NCBI RefSeq assembly: GCF_000224145.3
Contig: NC_020167.2
Coordinates: forward strand, 591,768 to 655,767
Source: Ciona intestinalis
Lineage: Eukaryota > Chordata > Ascidiacea > Phlebobranchia > Cionidae
Direction of reading: 5' to 3'
DNA: 64,000 bases
Shown here: positions 31,942-42,935 of the stretch, piece by piece
Position numbering within the stretch: position 1 is the stretch's first letter
How the letters are laid out: the number at the start of each line of letters is the position of its first letter
The notes under the pieces: generated by a model
What the model saw: the letters and a program-made list of their open reading frames with translations, nothing else
Told to the model about the DNA's origin: nothing
Database searches by the model: none
Translations under genes and position numbers: made by a program

Positions 31942-33521
31942 TTACTCGTGCACTGGAACAGGTAAGATGACCACTATGCGGCGATGTTTCAGTGGCTGGT
32001 TCGTCGCGGAAGAAGACGGGGGTTTAAAAACAGTTTCGATTACCGTGTCAGAACGTAAGTGCTTTTGTTTCTGTCGCAGAATGACTTGTGACGTTCCCAT
32101 ATTCTTCTTAAGATTGCAGCTGGTGTTATGGATAGATAAGTTCGACTTACTTACCTCGTTTTCATTTATGCGTCGAAATAAAGAAGATCTTAGTTTCGCA
32201 TTCTGCGCAATAATATTCTTCACGATTGGTTTCCCGCTTCTTGAACAGTTTCTGTTTTAAAACATGCGCATCTATGTTTTATACCTGTTAAATATATAAA
32301 CTATATACTTGCCTACCTAAATGTCGCTGTGTACTTTGGCAATGCTGTAGCTATGTTATGGCCGCGCATCCAATGTACATGATAAAGTACAGGTTGAGGA
32401 ATTTTTTTGTCGGAAAACTGTTTGACACGACTATTCTTCAATGAACACGATGTATCTTTAGTGTGGAAATGGTTGTTGTCACGATTTTTGTCTTCTTGCT
32501 TTAATGGAAACTCTGATTTGCCGTTAACGGGTTCTGTCGTAATTCGAACACCGTGTAAAGGAGTTAATTGTGGCCTTATTGGGTATTTTTGGAATTCACG
32601 AATCCTTTTCAAATTGAGCAAGTGAGCTTCACGGTTGTTATGGTAACGTTCTAGATTCCCACAATCCCTCAGATTCAGCCAACCACACCGCGGAGTTGTT
32701 GTGTGATGAATCTGCTGCATGAAAGCAATTGAAATCGAACTGGTACAAACGTATATATATTGGGGTGGGACAAGATAGAACATTTTTCCCGTTCCGTTTG
32801 GTAGTAAACCAGAATAATCACGGAAACAAATTACAGCATCTACACAGCTCTAAAGAAACTGATAGTTGTTAAAAACAAAATTAGGAAACATGGAATTTAG
32901 GTATTTAAGATGTCCCATCTTACCCCACAGATACTAAATTATGACACGTACTCGCGACGGGCAATATGAAGAATGTGAAGCAGTTTTAACGCAGGAATAG
33001 TGGCAGGATCTTCTCATTGCTTCAATGTCCGGTAACTCAAGAGATTTATGGAGACGATTTAAACGTTGTAAATATGCTTGAGCCAAATCAATTGTGTTCT
33101 GCCTCACAGTCTTCCAATGACTGATCTCTGCTGCCTCTGGTATTATAAATAGTTAGTTATTATAAGATACTGTAGTAAGCATTATAGTCAAGAGAATTTT
33201 ATATATTTCTAGTAAATTGTTCAAAATATATAACCTTCTAAGAACATTTTTAACGAATGATATATCTTCAAAATATTCACAATGGCGGCTATAATACATA
33301 AGTGGTTTACGAAGAAATAAATTTTTGAGTGGATTTAATATAAAAGCTCGCTAAACATCTGTGTAAATAGAAGTTATGTGAAGCTTGTACTGCTATGCAA
33401 TTATCCGCTATTCATGATGGTTTTGCTGGTATTGAAGACACCTTTAGTCGAAGATAATCTATATTTTCTTACCTCCAACAAGTGGTAATACCAACACGTT
33501 TCTCTGATCTTGATACGCCAT
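31942..33521 (-). CDS. Unrecognised basic protein, 309 aa, four exons
   Basis: Exons 33521-33473, 33136-32952, 32714-32317 and 32239-31942 close in frame (930 nt). The protein starts MAYQDQRNVLVLPLVGEAAE, then a probably helical stretch (NTIDLAQAYLQRLNRLHK) and FQKYPIRPQLTPLHGVRI. It ends in a Lys/Arg/Ser-rich region (VFKPPSSSATNQPLKHRR). There is no signal peptide, TM helix or known catalytic motif. The composition (basic, proline turns, many Asn/His) resembles small cytoskeletal or ciliary proteins, but that is a guess. Intron 2 (237 bp) is mostly a family A MITE. The matched phases and lack of stops make it a credible gene; no homolog is named. Confidence 0.65.
32757..32936. mobile_element. 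MITE family A inside intron 2 of the 309-aa gene
   Basis: Ends TATTGGGGTGGGACAAGATA ... GATGTCCCATCTTACCCCAC. It fills about three quarters of a 237-bp intron. Confidence 0.8.
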
Positions 33522-33559
33522 GTTGTTTCGTTCCTTAAATTGACACAACACTATATATG

Positions 33560-33712
33560 TTACTGGTGGGTAAGATGAGATACCGTAATAAGTACGTAAT
33601 ATCTAACATTACCTAATCGTGTTTAAAATATTTAAGGAAGATACAGTTATATAATTATTTTACCATACCAAATGGGACGAGAAAACCAAATGAAAACATG
33701 TTCCATAATACT
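33560..33712. repeat. MITE family A, shortened
   Basis: GGTGGGTAAGATGAGATACC, CTAATCGTGTTTAAAAT and ACCAAATGGG match family A. It lies just upstream of the 309-aa gene's ATG. Confidence 0.6.
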
Positions 33713-33991
33713 ATCATATTATATTTCAGCGATTTCAATCCTTTGTTATCTTGATTTTGTATTGTGCCGCCATATACTTAAATAGTTAAATACTACTATA
33801 CTCCAAATATAATGCTGTTTCCACAATTGTTTCACGATTTTCTGCTGTTTATTAAAGACAAATATGGCAATGCGAAAAAACTAAATTGCAAATGTTCTTT
33901 GTTAAACAGAGTGAAAGCACGCATTATAAATTTAATTTTCATACCGATACATAAAAAGCAAAGTAAAGGCAATAGATTTATGTTTTTCCAA

Positions 33992-34867
33992 TCACTTGTC
34001 TTTTGGTAGGTATTTGTGACTTTCTCTATGTTTAGTGCCGAGACGTAAAGTTGTATGGTAAGAGAATGGCGTGTTTTCTTTAAGTGCGTGGAAACGCCAC
34101 GCTGCCGCCAGTTGTTGCATTGGAATGACCATGTCTTTTTTGTTTTCCTCTTCAATCTTCGTCAGCTCATCAGGGGAAACAAGCGGTAGCCTCACGAGGG
34201 GAATCACCGAACTCGATACCTCCTTCATATGCCGACCAGCTACAATTGCATTGCCACGTGCCCATTTTCTGATGGCGTTTAGAACCTCCAACTCGTCAGC
34301 TTCAAGCGAATCTCCCCTTAGCAGCGCCCCTAGTGTTTCTGGCGATAGTTCGTTGAATTTTTCGGTCATAAAAATATCGTGAGCATTTTTCATACAATAA
34401 TCGAGTGCTTTCTGGAGCATATCAGGTTGGGCATGAATAACTGCTGACTGCAGAACGTCACAAGCTGTTTCAACGTTCATTCCATCCAACAAGAAGCGCG
34501 CGCTTAACTTTCTCAAGCCATCCAGGTTATATTCCATTGAAAGGGACATCACATCGGGCGCAAGATCGCTGGTTAAAGTGCAGCAGTTTGTATACATATA
34601 ATCTAATGCGGTTAGGAATACTTCTGGGCGTACTTCGGGCAAATTTATCGGAGATTCTCGGCTCGCAGCGCTGTGTGACGGCATTTGAGAGAACATAGAC
34701 CGAAATGTCTCTGATCTCGCAGCAAGCAAGCACCTATGACCATAAACAACTTGTCGTTGTGGCCCCACCAAAAACACAGCATCACTGAAGTCCTTGTTAT
34801 TAATACATCTTTTTCGCATAAGACTATAAAAGGCGGTTTGATCGCCACGAACCAATCGTTCATCCAT
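33992..34867 (-). CDS. BTBD19: BTB/POZ-BACK domain protein BTBD19, intronless
   Basis: One uninterrupted 291-codon frame from the ATG at 34867. A BTB domain occupies about residues 25-125 (FSDAVFLVG, VYGHRCLLAARSETFRSMF, LDYMYTN) and a BACK domain about 130-235 (ALDYCMKNAHDIFMTEKF, NELSPETLGALLRGDSLEAD, AIRKWARGNA). The C-terminal segment MVIPMQQLAAAWRFHALK and the last residues HRESHKYLP match human BTBD19 (IPVEQIVEAWKCHALR). There are no Kelch repeats, as expected. BTB-BACK proteins can act as Cullin-3 adaptors; BTBD19's own role is not established. The vertebrate gene is split by introns, so this copy is either intron-depleted or retroposed; no polyA tail or direct repeats were noticed. 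Confidence 0.88.
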   Translation of the reverse strand: MDERLVRGDQTAFYSLMRKRCINNKDFSDAVFLVGPQRQVVYGHRCLLAARSETFRSMFSQMPSHSAASRESPINLPEVRPEVFLTALDYMYTNCCTLTSDLAPDVMSLSMEYNLDGLRKLSARFLLDGMNVETACDVLQSAVIHAQPDMLQKALDYCMKNAHDIFMTEKFNELSPETLGALLRGDSLEADELEVLNAIRKWARGNAIVAGRHMKEVSSSVIPLVRLPLVSPDELTKIEEENKKDMVIPMQQLAAAWRFHALKENTPFSYHTTLRLGTKHRESHKYLPKDK

Positions 34868-35296
34868 ATCTTTTTTTATATAAATTGTTTCCTCAATACT
34901 ACTCTAAACAAAAGCTACAACAAGAAAATATCTAGTACACAAAATTCACACTAAAGGTTTCCAAACAGCAGAGATTAGTTAACAACTATACAGTACGAAC
35001 AGGACACGACGAAGATATAAATATTGCCCGAGGCTGTGTCAGAAACCGGAACGCCTTCTTTAACAGTCACAAAGCTTTGTTACGTAAATCTTCCACTTAT
35101 AATCCGGGTAATAAACCTTCTCCACATTAGAATTATATCCGAAACGCTTGAATTAAAACCGAAACGATTGAAAATTATATTATTTAAGTCTTATATATTA
35201 TATGGCTGTATACTGTTCATAATGAAACTACTCGGATATGTTTGGACTTACGATTGCATCACTTGGTGGTTTATTGTTTTTTATTCGAAATATATA
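34868..35296. other. 5' flank of BTBD19
   Basis: An open plus-strand frame of about 110 codons from 35024 has no recognisable motif. No supported feature. Confidence 0.4.
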
Positions 35297-35457
35297 CTGG
35301 GGCAAGATGGGATATTGTTAGCACTCAAGTTACATAGTTCCTTAACAACGATATTTTAGACTCGCATGGCTACAGTTGTAAAACTCTTTCTTTGTTTACT
35401 ACAAAGTGGGAAGAGAAAAGAGAGTTATAACATGTCCCATCTTACCCCACCCTACTG
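35297..35457. mobile_element. MITE family B
   Basis: Ends TACTGGGGCAAGATGGGATA ... GTCCCATCTTACCCCACCC, interior TTTCTTTGTTTACTAC; distinct from but related to family A. Confidence 0.7.
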
Positions 35458-35964
35458 TGCGAAGTATACATTTCATAACGAAGAGACACACTCAGATTAA
35501 TCGTACCAATGACGGGGTTATTATTTTTAAGTTTATCGTACTATATGCTTGTCTTTAAACTCTGCCACGGCTTTAAATTCCTTAAATAAATATTAGATTC
35601 CGTATCACTCACCTGATGATTTTGAAGATTCAATATTTAATAAAAGTCCAATCGGATCTTAAACACTAAGCATATACAGTAATTTTTACAAACCACCTAA
35701 AATAATATAAAAATGATTTACAATTGTTGGCAAATGTCCTCACTAAGCCGCTCATATTTCTATATGCTAGAATGGTGTTTACCAGCGGGTAAGTTACAAA
35801 ATAAACAAACTACTTTGTACCGCCGTAAAGCTGCTCCGCCCATTATGTGATGTACATGGCTTTTTATTTACGTGTTATTCATTGTATATAACACGTCGCA
35901 GTTATATCACCTGTTTAACTCTGGTATGACCAACGATTATTATCACAAACGTTTCTTGAATGAA

Positions 35965-36060
35965 TAAATGTAACTGGCTTTATCCTCGTGTGCTGGTGGA
36001 AAATGACAGTCGTCTTGCTCTCGTGACCGCTTGCAATTTACCACGAATGAAACTTTGTGG
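35965..36060 (-). repeat. SINE fragment
   Basis: CTGGCTTTATCCTCGTG, AAAATGACAGTCGTC and ATGAAACTTTGTGG. Confidence 0.55.
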
Positions 36061-36111
36061 CATTTTTATGCTTTTCATTATATATTCATATATATTGTAT
36101 GGATCACTTAT

Positions 36112-36298
36112 TTATGGGGTATGAAAACACCTGTTTTCATTCGCTTTTATCATCACACCAAGCAGTAAAAAAAGAGTATTTATAGAATTTTATAACCGTA
36201 GCTCACGACTCTAAGGAACTCTCGTAGTTATTATTAAATACACGATCAGGAAATATGAGATTTACGTGCTAACGGTATCCCATATCACCCCACAATGC
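36112..36298. mobile_element. MITE family A
   Basis: ATGGGGTATGAAAACACCTG ... CGGTATCCCATATCACCCCA, interior AATACACGATCAGG. Confidence 0.75.
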
Positions 36299-36303
36299 AA
36301 CAT

Positions 36304-36345
36304 ATATGCACGGCCTACCAGAGATATCTAGTAGGCCGTGCATAT
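36304..36345. repeat. Palindromic hairpin repeat, copy 1
   Basis: Perfect 15-bp arms ATATGCACGGCCTAC and GTAGGCCGTGCATAT flank a core containing AGATATCT. It lies between two family A MITEs. Confidence 0.8.
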
Positions 36346-36347
36346 GG

Positions 36348-36470
36348 TATAGTAGGATGAGGGAAGACAAGACACCTTTAGCACATAATATCTAAATATC
36401 CTAATCATGTTTTAGACAATTAACAATGGTCTATGGCAGGTGTCCCATCTTCCCCCAACCTATTATACAT
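36348..36470. mobile_element. MITE family A, internally deleted
   Basis: Both ends are present (TAGTAGGATGAGGGAAGAC ... GTGTCCCATCTTCCCCCAAC) but only about 120 bp remain. Confidence 0.8.
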
Positions 36471-36711
36471 ATACGACAGCGCCAGCTGGCCACTCTTCCT
36501 CATAAATTGTCCGTTCGAGTAGCGTATATTCTTTGGTTAAGGTTTCAATTTGCATAATAGTCTTTTCAATGTCGCTCAAGTTTTATAAAGTTATGTTTAA
36601 ATTTTTAGAAAAATGAACTTATTGCGAATTGAATTCTAGTTTATACGTACCCATACACTAAAATCTAAAAAGTTAAAGACTGTAGAGTTTAGTAAAAATC
36701 ATCTGAATGAA

Positions 36712-37050
36712 TGAATGAATGAATGAAATTTATTTCGTCTCTTCGGTCACGATAGCGAAGAACAAGAGAGTTGACACAAGCGAAAAGACAGGTAGTAACG
36801 GTAAAACAACAGTTGTTAAAACACGCTTGTTGATAAAAAAGAAAGAAATATTGTTTTGGATAAAAGGCGTGACCGTTACACCCTACAGACGATACAATGT
36901 GAAAATTAAATAAATAACATTTAATTAAACATATTAAAGTTCTAATTTGAAGAAAAGTGTGCGTAAGGACACAACCCGTACAATGGGGGGAGTCGGCCTT
37001 AAAGAAGATTGATCCAAAGATTGGAGCATGATGAAAAAACAAAACCCCCA
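36712..37050 (-). repeat. Longest family C retroposon copy
   Basis: Starts with GAAT repeats then GAAATTTATTTCGTCTCTTC, continuing past the part shared with other copies to about 37050. Read on the minus strand it ends in ATTC repeats, as expected of a CR1/L2-like LINE 3' end or a SINE that uses it. Confidence 0.5.
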
Positions 37051-37827
37051 AAAAGAAATTCCACCAAAGTTTACAATAAACAGTTTCGAGTGCACACTTA
37101 TGTGTGATTTAGAATCAAGTGCATTACATTAATACACATCTGTTTAAATTTGATTTAATAATTATTTAATAATTTACCAAAAATAAAAAAAAACGAAGTA
37201 AGTCTTTGCTATTTGTCTATTTCTATGATTTGATAGCAAAACGGTCACCAAATTGCTGCGTTCTTTGTACTATATATTAGAATTACTTTGACGATCAAAG
37301 GAATAATCACAACAAAAGTATTTTGCTGCCCCGGGCGTCATTTTGAATATGCTTATAAATACACGAGAGGTAGTTACGTATGTAAAATGACAAATTGTTT
37401 GTAATATATTTATAATAGTGTACGCACACGTATATTTTGTATTAGTTGTTAGCTGGCAATGGTGTGTAAGCTTATCTACAGTTATTTATAAATATACTTC
37501 ATTGTTGTCACTTGTCAGTGCTGCATCACTGGACACTGTTGAACGTTCTCTTCCTTCTAAATAAGAGTTGTTACAGTTATTGCAAAGCTATAAAGTCAGG
37601 AATATCGTAAAAGCAAATTAGAATCTTATAAACACCTACGTATTATATTCCTTTAGCTTGGTCATATAATGTTGCTTGTGTTTCAATTCTCAATGATCTG
37701 ATGTAAAAAAATATTTTACTAAAAGAAGACCTCTAAAATAAATGAATTTAGATTGTCTCTTCTAAGTGTTGCTTGTTCTGATGAAGATTTGAATAAATAT
37801 ACTGTTTTAGTGTTTTGTGAAGTGAGC

Positions 37828-40800
37828 ATGGATTCTGATGAGGATTTTGATTATTATGATGCTGGTGATGATGAAGAGGATGATTTGTCGCTTCGTGATG
37901 ATGCAGATGACGATGATGAGGATGAGGGATATCTGGATGATAATATTATTGTGTCCGAAGCACCACATGGAAGTGAGACCAAAGATGAAGAAGTTTATCC
38001 CCACGAATGTTTGTCTGCAGATCGAATTGTAGATCTAATGGTTGAAATATTAAAAGAAGTCAATGATATTGTTAATGTAAGTTAAAATATTGGGATAGTT
38101 AAAAAATTGTTCTCTACGTTATCTGCTAACCGCTAAACATAACTACTAACTGGTAATTATACTAATTAGTAGGGCTCGACCAATATATCTTTAATCTCTG
38201 TGTACCGATACTATCAGCCGATATTTACAATTTACCAATCGTCAGTACAAGTCAAAATGCGATGATAATACACTGACATATAAATTGTTAGTGTGATGTG
38301 ACCTGAACCTTATCTAAACTTTATGTGTGTCATAGTTTAGCGTTCATCACATGTGTCATAGTTTAACAACTACATGCATCGTGGTTTAACAATCATATTA
38401 GTTGTTAGTTGACATTCTTACAATTGTTTAACAAAATCTACACATAACTATTTTTCTTCATTATGTCTTGAATACAAGTATTAAAATGGATCAAGACTTT
38501 CATATATTTCATTATAGTGTCAAGTATCGATATTGTTAAATACATATATATGTAAAAATATCTGTGAAAAAATGATATCTGTCGGGCTTTACTTACTACC
38601 AAAATGTATATGGCCTTATGGCGTATATGGAATTCTTCATTAGTTTCGAAAAACCAATGCCGATATTATTGGATATATTAGAACTGTTTTAATTGCTGTC
38701 CAGTAAGCATAAATATTAAATAACCTAAAACAAGTTACTGAATAACTTTTTTGCATTTTGTTTTTTTGTAGTAAAATTATCAGTTAGTCATTTCATTTAC
38801 AAACTAGTGTAAGCACTATAGGTAAACTGTGAATTTTAAAAATAAAATAAAGTAAAAATCAATTTTGCATTTACATGTTAATTGTACATTGGTTTAATTG
38901 ATTGAATGGTGATTATTAGGTGTGAACAGGATCACTCAAGTCAACAATTTTAATGACATTATAATTCAACATGAATGCTCCTATATGCAGTTGTGTAATA
39001 TAAATATCTTTGCAGATCCCACCTACTACTTTACGGATACTTCTTGCACATTTTAATTGGGATAAGGAACTACTTCTTGAAAAGTATTATGAGTACGATG
39101 GTAATCAGGAGAGAATTTTTAAAGAAGCTCATGTTGTCAGTCCATTTAAAATGAAACGTTCAAACAAGTCTAGGGTAAAGATATATGTATATTGTTGAAC
39201 TTATGTTCTGTTGTCACTTGGATTAGTTGAATAAATAAATGCAACTTTTGTTATCCTTACGTTTACGGTAAAACGTCGGGGATGTTCTTTTTTATATACC
39301 ACATGCCAGCTTATAAGTTACCACATATGTAAATTTAAGCGAAAATATTTACTTTTGTATGGCTGACACACAGGTAACTGATAAGTGACCACTGGGTTGA
39401 AGTAATTGCCATTAAGTGTCTTGCCCAAGCAGACATGTGCTCACAATGGTAGCAGCCACAAGCCTTGAACCCATATTTTTGGCTTGAGGCAGGAAAACAA
39501 ATACCATGTGTTTATACACAGATAAGCATTAAACATATGTCAGTATATCTGTAAAAAAATGTATACATAATAAGTACCTCATATGTCTGCTTTGGTGTGA
39601 ACAATGCACTAATGTTATTAACATAAATAATAAATATATAATACATATTTTACCAGAAGCATAAATACAGTTTCAGCTGTTAATTTTGTTTGCAGGCTCA
39701 TTCCAGTCAAAGTCATTCTTTGGATGTTTCATGTGAAATATGTTGCAGCTCATGCTCATCTTCCGTAAGTTTAATGCAATGTAAGATGAGAGCTGAAGCT
39801 AATTTCATGTTTCTAGTTCATGACTGGACTAGACTGTGGACATATGTTCTGTAAAGGATGTTGGTCTCAATATTTACGAACAAAGATAATGGATGAAGGG
39901 ATGTCGCAGGTTGGATGTCTTTATCATTACCATAGCATAACAGTTATTTGTTAGTTCATTAATGTAAAAAAACAACCAAAATGTATATCTTGTAAATCTT
40001 TAAAAAGTTGACCAAGCAATACAGAATCCCCCATTATCTGGTTGACTTATCAAGTTATCAACCCATGCAAATATCCTTGGTTGATCATTTGCATCACTTC
40101 ATTAGGCTCACCTGTTATAGTCCTGTTTGCCAGTTGAGCACAAGGCACAACAAGATATAGGTTATTATGAGTATGTACATATGTTAAAATATAAGTATAT
40201 TTGATTTATTTTTCCAGACAATCCCTTGCCCAGCTTTCGACTGTGAAATTATTGTTGATGATGCCATTGTAATGTAAGAACCATGTTTTTATATGTATTG
40301 TCTTACGTCTGACTTAGGCACAGTGGTTAAAACACAAACACCCACAAAGAGAACTTGTCTAGCATGAGGTGTGTGAAACAGAACACCCATGTTATAAACG
40401 ATTTTTGATTACCTGCCACGCAATTATAAAGCAAGTAAGGTTTTTTTATCGCATTCCGTTTTTTTGTGTATATTACCTTGAGTCTTTTCCAGGAGTTTAA
40501 TATCCGACAAAAAAGTTCGATTAAAGTATCAACATTTGATGACAAATAGTTTTGTGGAGGTAAATTTGTCAGTCGTTATTTTCTTTAATCATCTTATTGT
40601 TTTCTCATTTGTTTTTGCCAACAGTGCAACTCTTTATTAAAATGGTGTCCTTCTCCTGACTGCCACCATGTGATTAAAGTTGAGTATCGCGACAGACGGG
40701 CTGTTAAATGTGATTGTGGTCGGGAGTTCTGCTTTGAGTGTAGTGAATCTTGGCACGATCCAGTGTTATGTGTGGTATGTATCTTCACTTGATAATATAC

Positions 40801-42208
40801 TGTAAAAGTGATGTAGATGGAAGTCAATTAAATTAATGAAATTAATTAAATGTCAGCATTTAAAGAAGTGGTTGAAGAAATGTGATGATGATAGTGAGAC
40901 GTCAAACTGGATATCTGCAAATACGAAGGAGTGTCCCAAGTGTCAGGTGACGATTGAGAAGGATGGCGGATGCAACCACGTTATATGTCGTAGTCAAACA
41001 TGCAAGGTAAAGCAATTTATTTTGTTAATAATGATGTAGTCAATTGGCAGTCGTTTGTTTTGTATTATGTAATTGTATTATAGTAGTTTATATTTTTTTT
41101 AAAGTTATATAATAAACAAATCCTGTTAATTAATATATTGATAACAAGCCTAACTTTTGTGCAGCATGAATTTTGTTGGGTATGTTTGGGGCCATGGGAT
41201 CCACATGGAGCGTCGTGGTATAATTGTAACCGATACAATGCTGATGATGCAAAAAAAGCGAGAGACACTCAGCAGGTATGGAGTGATCTTTATTTCACGA
41301 AAATTGTTTTAACTCGGTTGTTACTCCTCCATTATGTAGAGATCTCGTGAAATGCTTCAAAGATATTTATTTTATTGCAATCGGTACATGAACCACCTGC
41401 AAAGTTTGAAGTTTGAGCACAAGGTAATTATTTATTTAATTATTTAATGAAACTATGTTTGGAAAAATGAAGTGTCAACAAATTTATTTTATGTTTTAGT
41501 TGCTAATTTTTTATAAAAATGGTGATTTTTTTGTTTGGTTCTTTATCTAAAACAAGAAAACTTGGAAAACCATTTGTCTTGGTCATAATGTTTACATATT
41601 GAGAAACAGAAGTATTTAGGACAATATACACTAAACATTGTATTTATAAACCAGTTTTGTATAATTTTTATCTTATGTTATGTATCTGAGACATTGCTAT
41701 CTATCTATATTTCAGTTGTATGCAAGAGTTAAAAGAAAGATGGAGGAAATGCAGCAACTAAACATGTCCTGGATTGAAGTTCAGTTTTTAAAGAAAGCTG
41801 TTGACGTTTTGTGTCAGTGTCGTCAAACCCTTATGTATACTTACGTGTTTGCCTTCTTCTTAAAACGGAACAACCAACTTCTCTTATTTGAGGTTAGTTC
41901 AAGTTAGAATAAAAAATTTAAAAAATTTACTTAATGTTGCGTTTATTTTAGGATAACCAAGCAGATTTGGAAAAAGCAACTGAAACGTTAAGTGAATATT
42001 TAGAACGGGATATTACAACTGCGTCTATTAGAGATATCAAACAAAAAGTGCAAGACAAATACAGGTATATCTAACTATCTTATAAACTGATGGTTATATA
42101 AGTATTTGTTGATCAATGTACAGATACTGTGATTCTCGACGAAGTGTTTTATTACGTCACGTTCATGAAGGATATGATAAGGAGTGGTGGGATTATCTGG
42201 ATATATGA
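37828..42208 (+). CDS. ARIH1: E3 ubiquitin-protein ligase ARIH1 (Ariadne RBR ligase)
   Basis: Thirteen exons close in frame to 520 aa: 37828-38076, 39016-39174, 39696-39764, 39817-39909, 40218-40273, 40493-40559, 40625-40774, 40857-41006, 41165-41275, 41340-41423, 41716-41892, 41952-42064 and 42124-42208. The acidic start [19 protein letters not shown] and a UBA-like segment ([18 protein letters not shown]) lead into RING1 (SCEICC...[13 protein letters not shown]), the IBR ([18 protein letters not shown]) and RING2 ([19 protein letters not shown]). The catalytic cysteine in GGCNH is present. The Ariadne domain ([20 protein letters not shown]) ends [13 protein letters not shown]. It accepts ubiquitin from UBCH7-type E2s and works with neddylated Cullin-RING ligases. 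Introns are small (52 bp at 39765-39816). A polyA signal lies at about 42437. Confidence 0.96.
39235..39490 (-). repeat. SINE in ARIH1 intron 2
   Basis: TATGGCTGACACACAGG, GACCACTGGGTTGAAG, TGTCTTGCCCAAGC and ACAATGGTAGCAGCCAC. Confidence 0.75.
40312..40435 (+). repeat. SINE fragment in ARIH1 intron 5
   Basis: Head GGCACAGTGGTTAAAAC fused directly to the distal body (GAGGTGTGTGAAACAGAACA). Confidence 0.65.
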
Positions 42209-42935
42209 CATCATAATCCTTTTGCTCGTGTTTGGTACGAAAACTGAATGAGAAAAAATACTTCTTTGTTACCTTGTTTTATACCAGACAAGAATGTGTA
42301 TATTATGTTGTGGATTTATATTTGACTTTCTACACACCTTGTTGCTCTCAATATCAACCTGCTGATGTAACTTTAATGTTTTGGTGCATGATCGTGTATG
42401 ATTTAAATATGTTTTGTTATTTCATTTAAGTATCAATAAATTATATTCCATACCAACTTACAGTTGTGTTACATAATAGAATCATAATCATATATTTTAT
42501 TTTGGAACTTTATTGGGTTGTTACTAAGTACAGCTTAGTACTCTGATTGGAACTTTTATTGTGTATGAAACAACACATACATATGTTTGCACATGATGAC
42601 GCTAACAAAATATGACTTGCAATAAAAGGTGATATTACTTGAAGACATGAAGATGCCTGTGCAATAAAATACGAAAAAAAAACATTTCTATTTTCATGGT
42701 TATAGATTTAAGTGAGGTAATTGAAAGCCAACAAAAGGCAGAAAATATTTCAACACCTTTAAATATCTACAAGGTAGGTGCTTCTTGCTACATAATTATA
42801 TTAAGGAATCTCAACTTACATTCTATTTTAATAAAAAAACAGCATTAAATGTGTCATTAAAAAAATTTTTAAAGCGAAGAAATGTGTTGCTATAATGAGC
42901 TTGAAAAATATATTGACAAACAAATGACTGCATTG
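42209..42935. other. Convergent 3' intergenic region
   Basis: Holds the ARIH1 3' UTR and the 3' end of the channel gene. No other feature is seen. Confidence 0.5.

Noticed and set aside
31892-32260. Plus-strand frame of 122 codons
   Set aside because: Antisense shadow of the last exon of the 309-aa gene.
34071-34382. Plus-strand frame of 103 codons
   Set aside because: Antisense shadow of BTBD19.
37807-38032. Alternative frames in the acidic ARIH1 first exon
   Set aside because: Low-complexity Asp/Glu codons leave the other frames open; the homologous frame starts at 37828.
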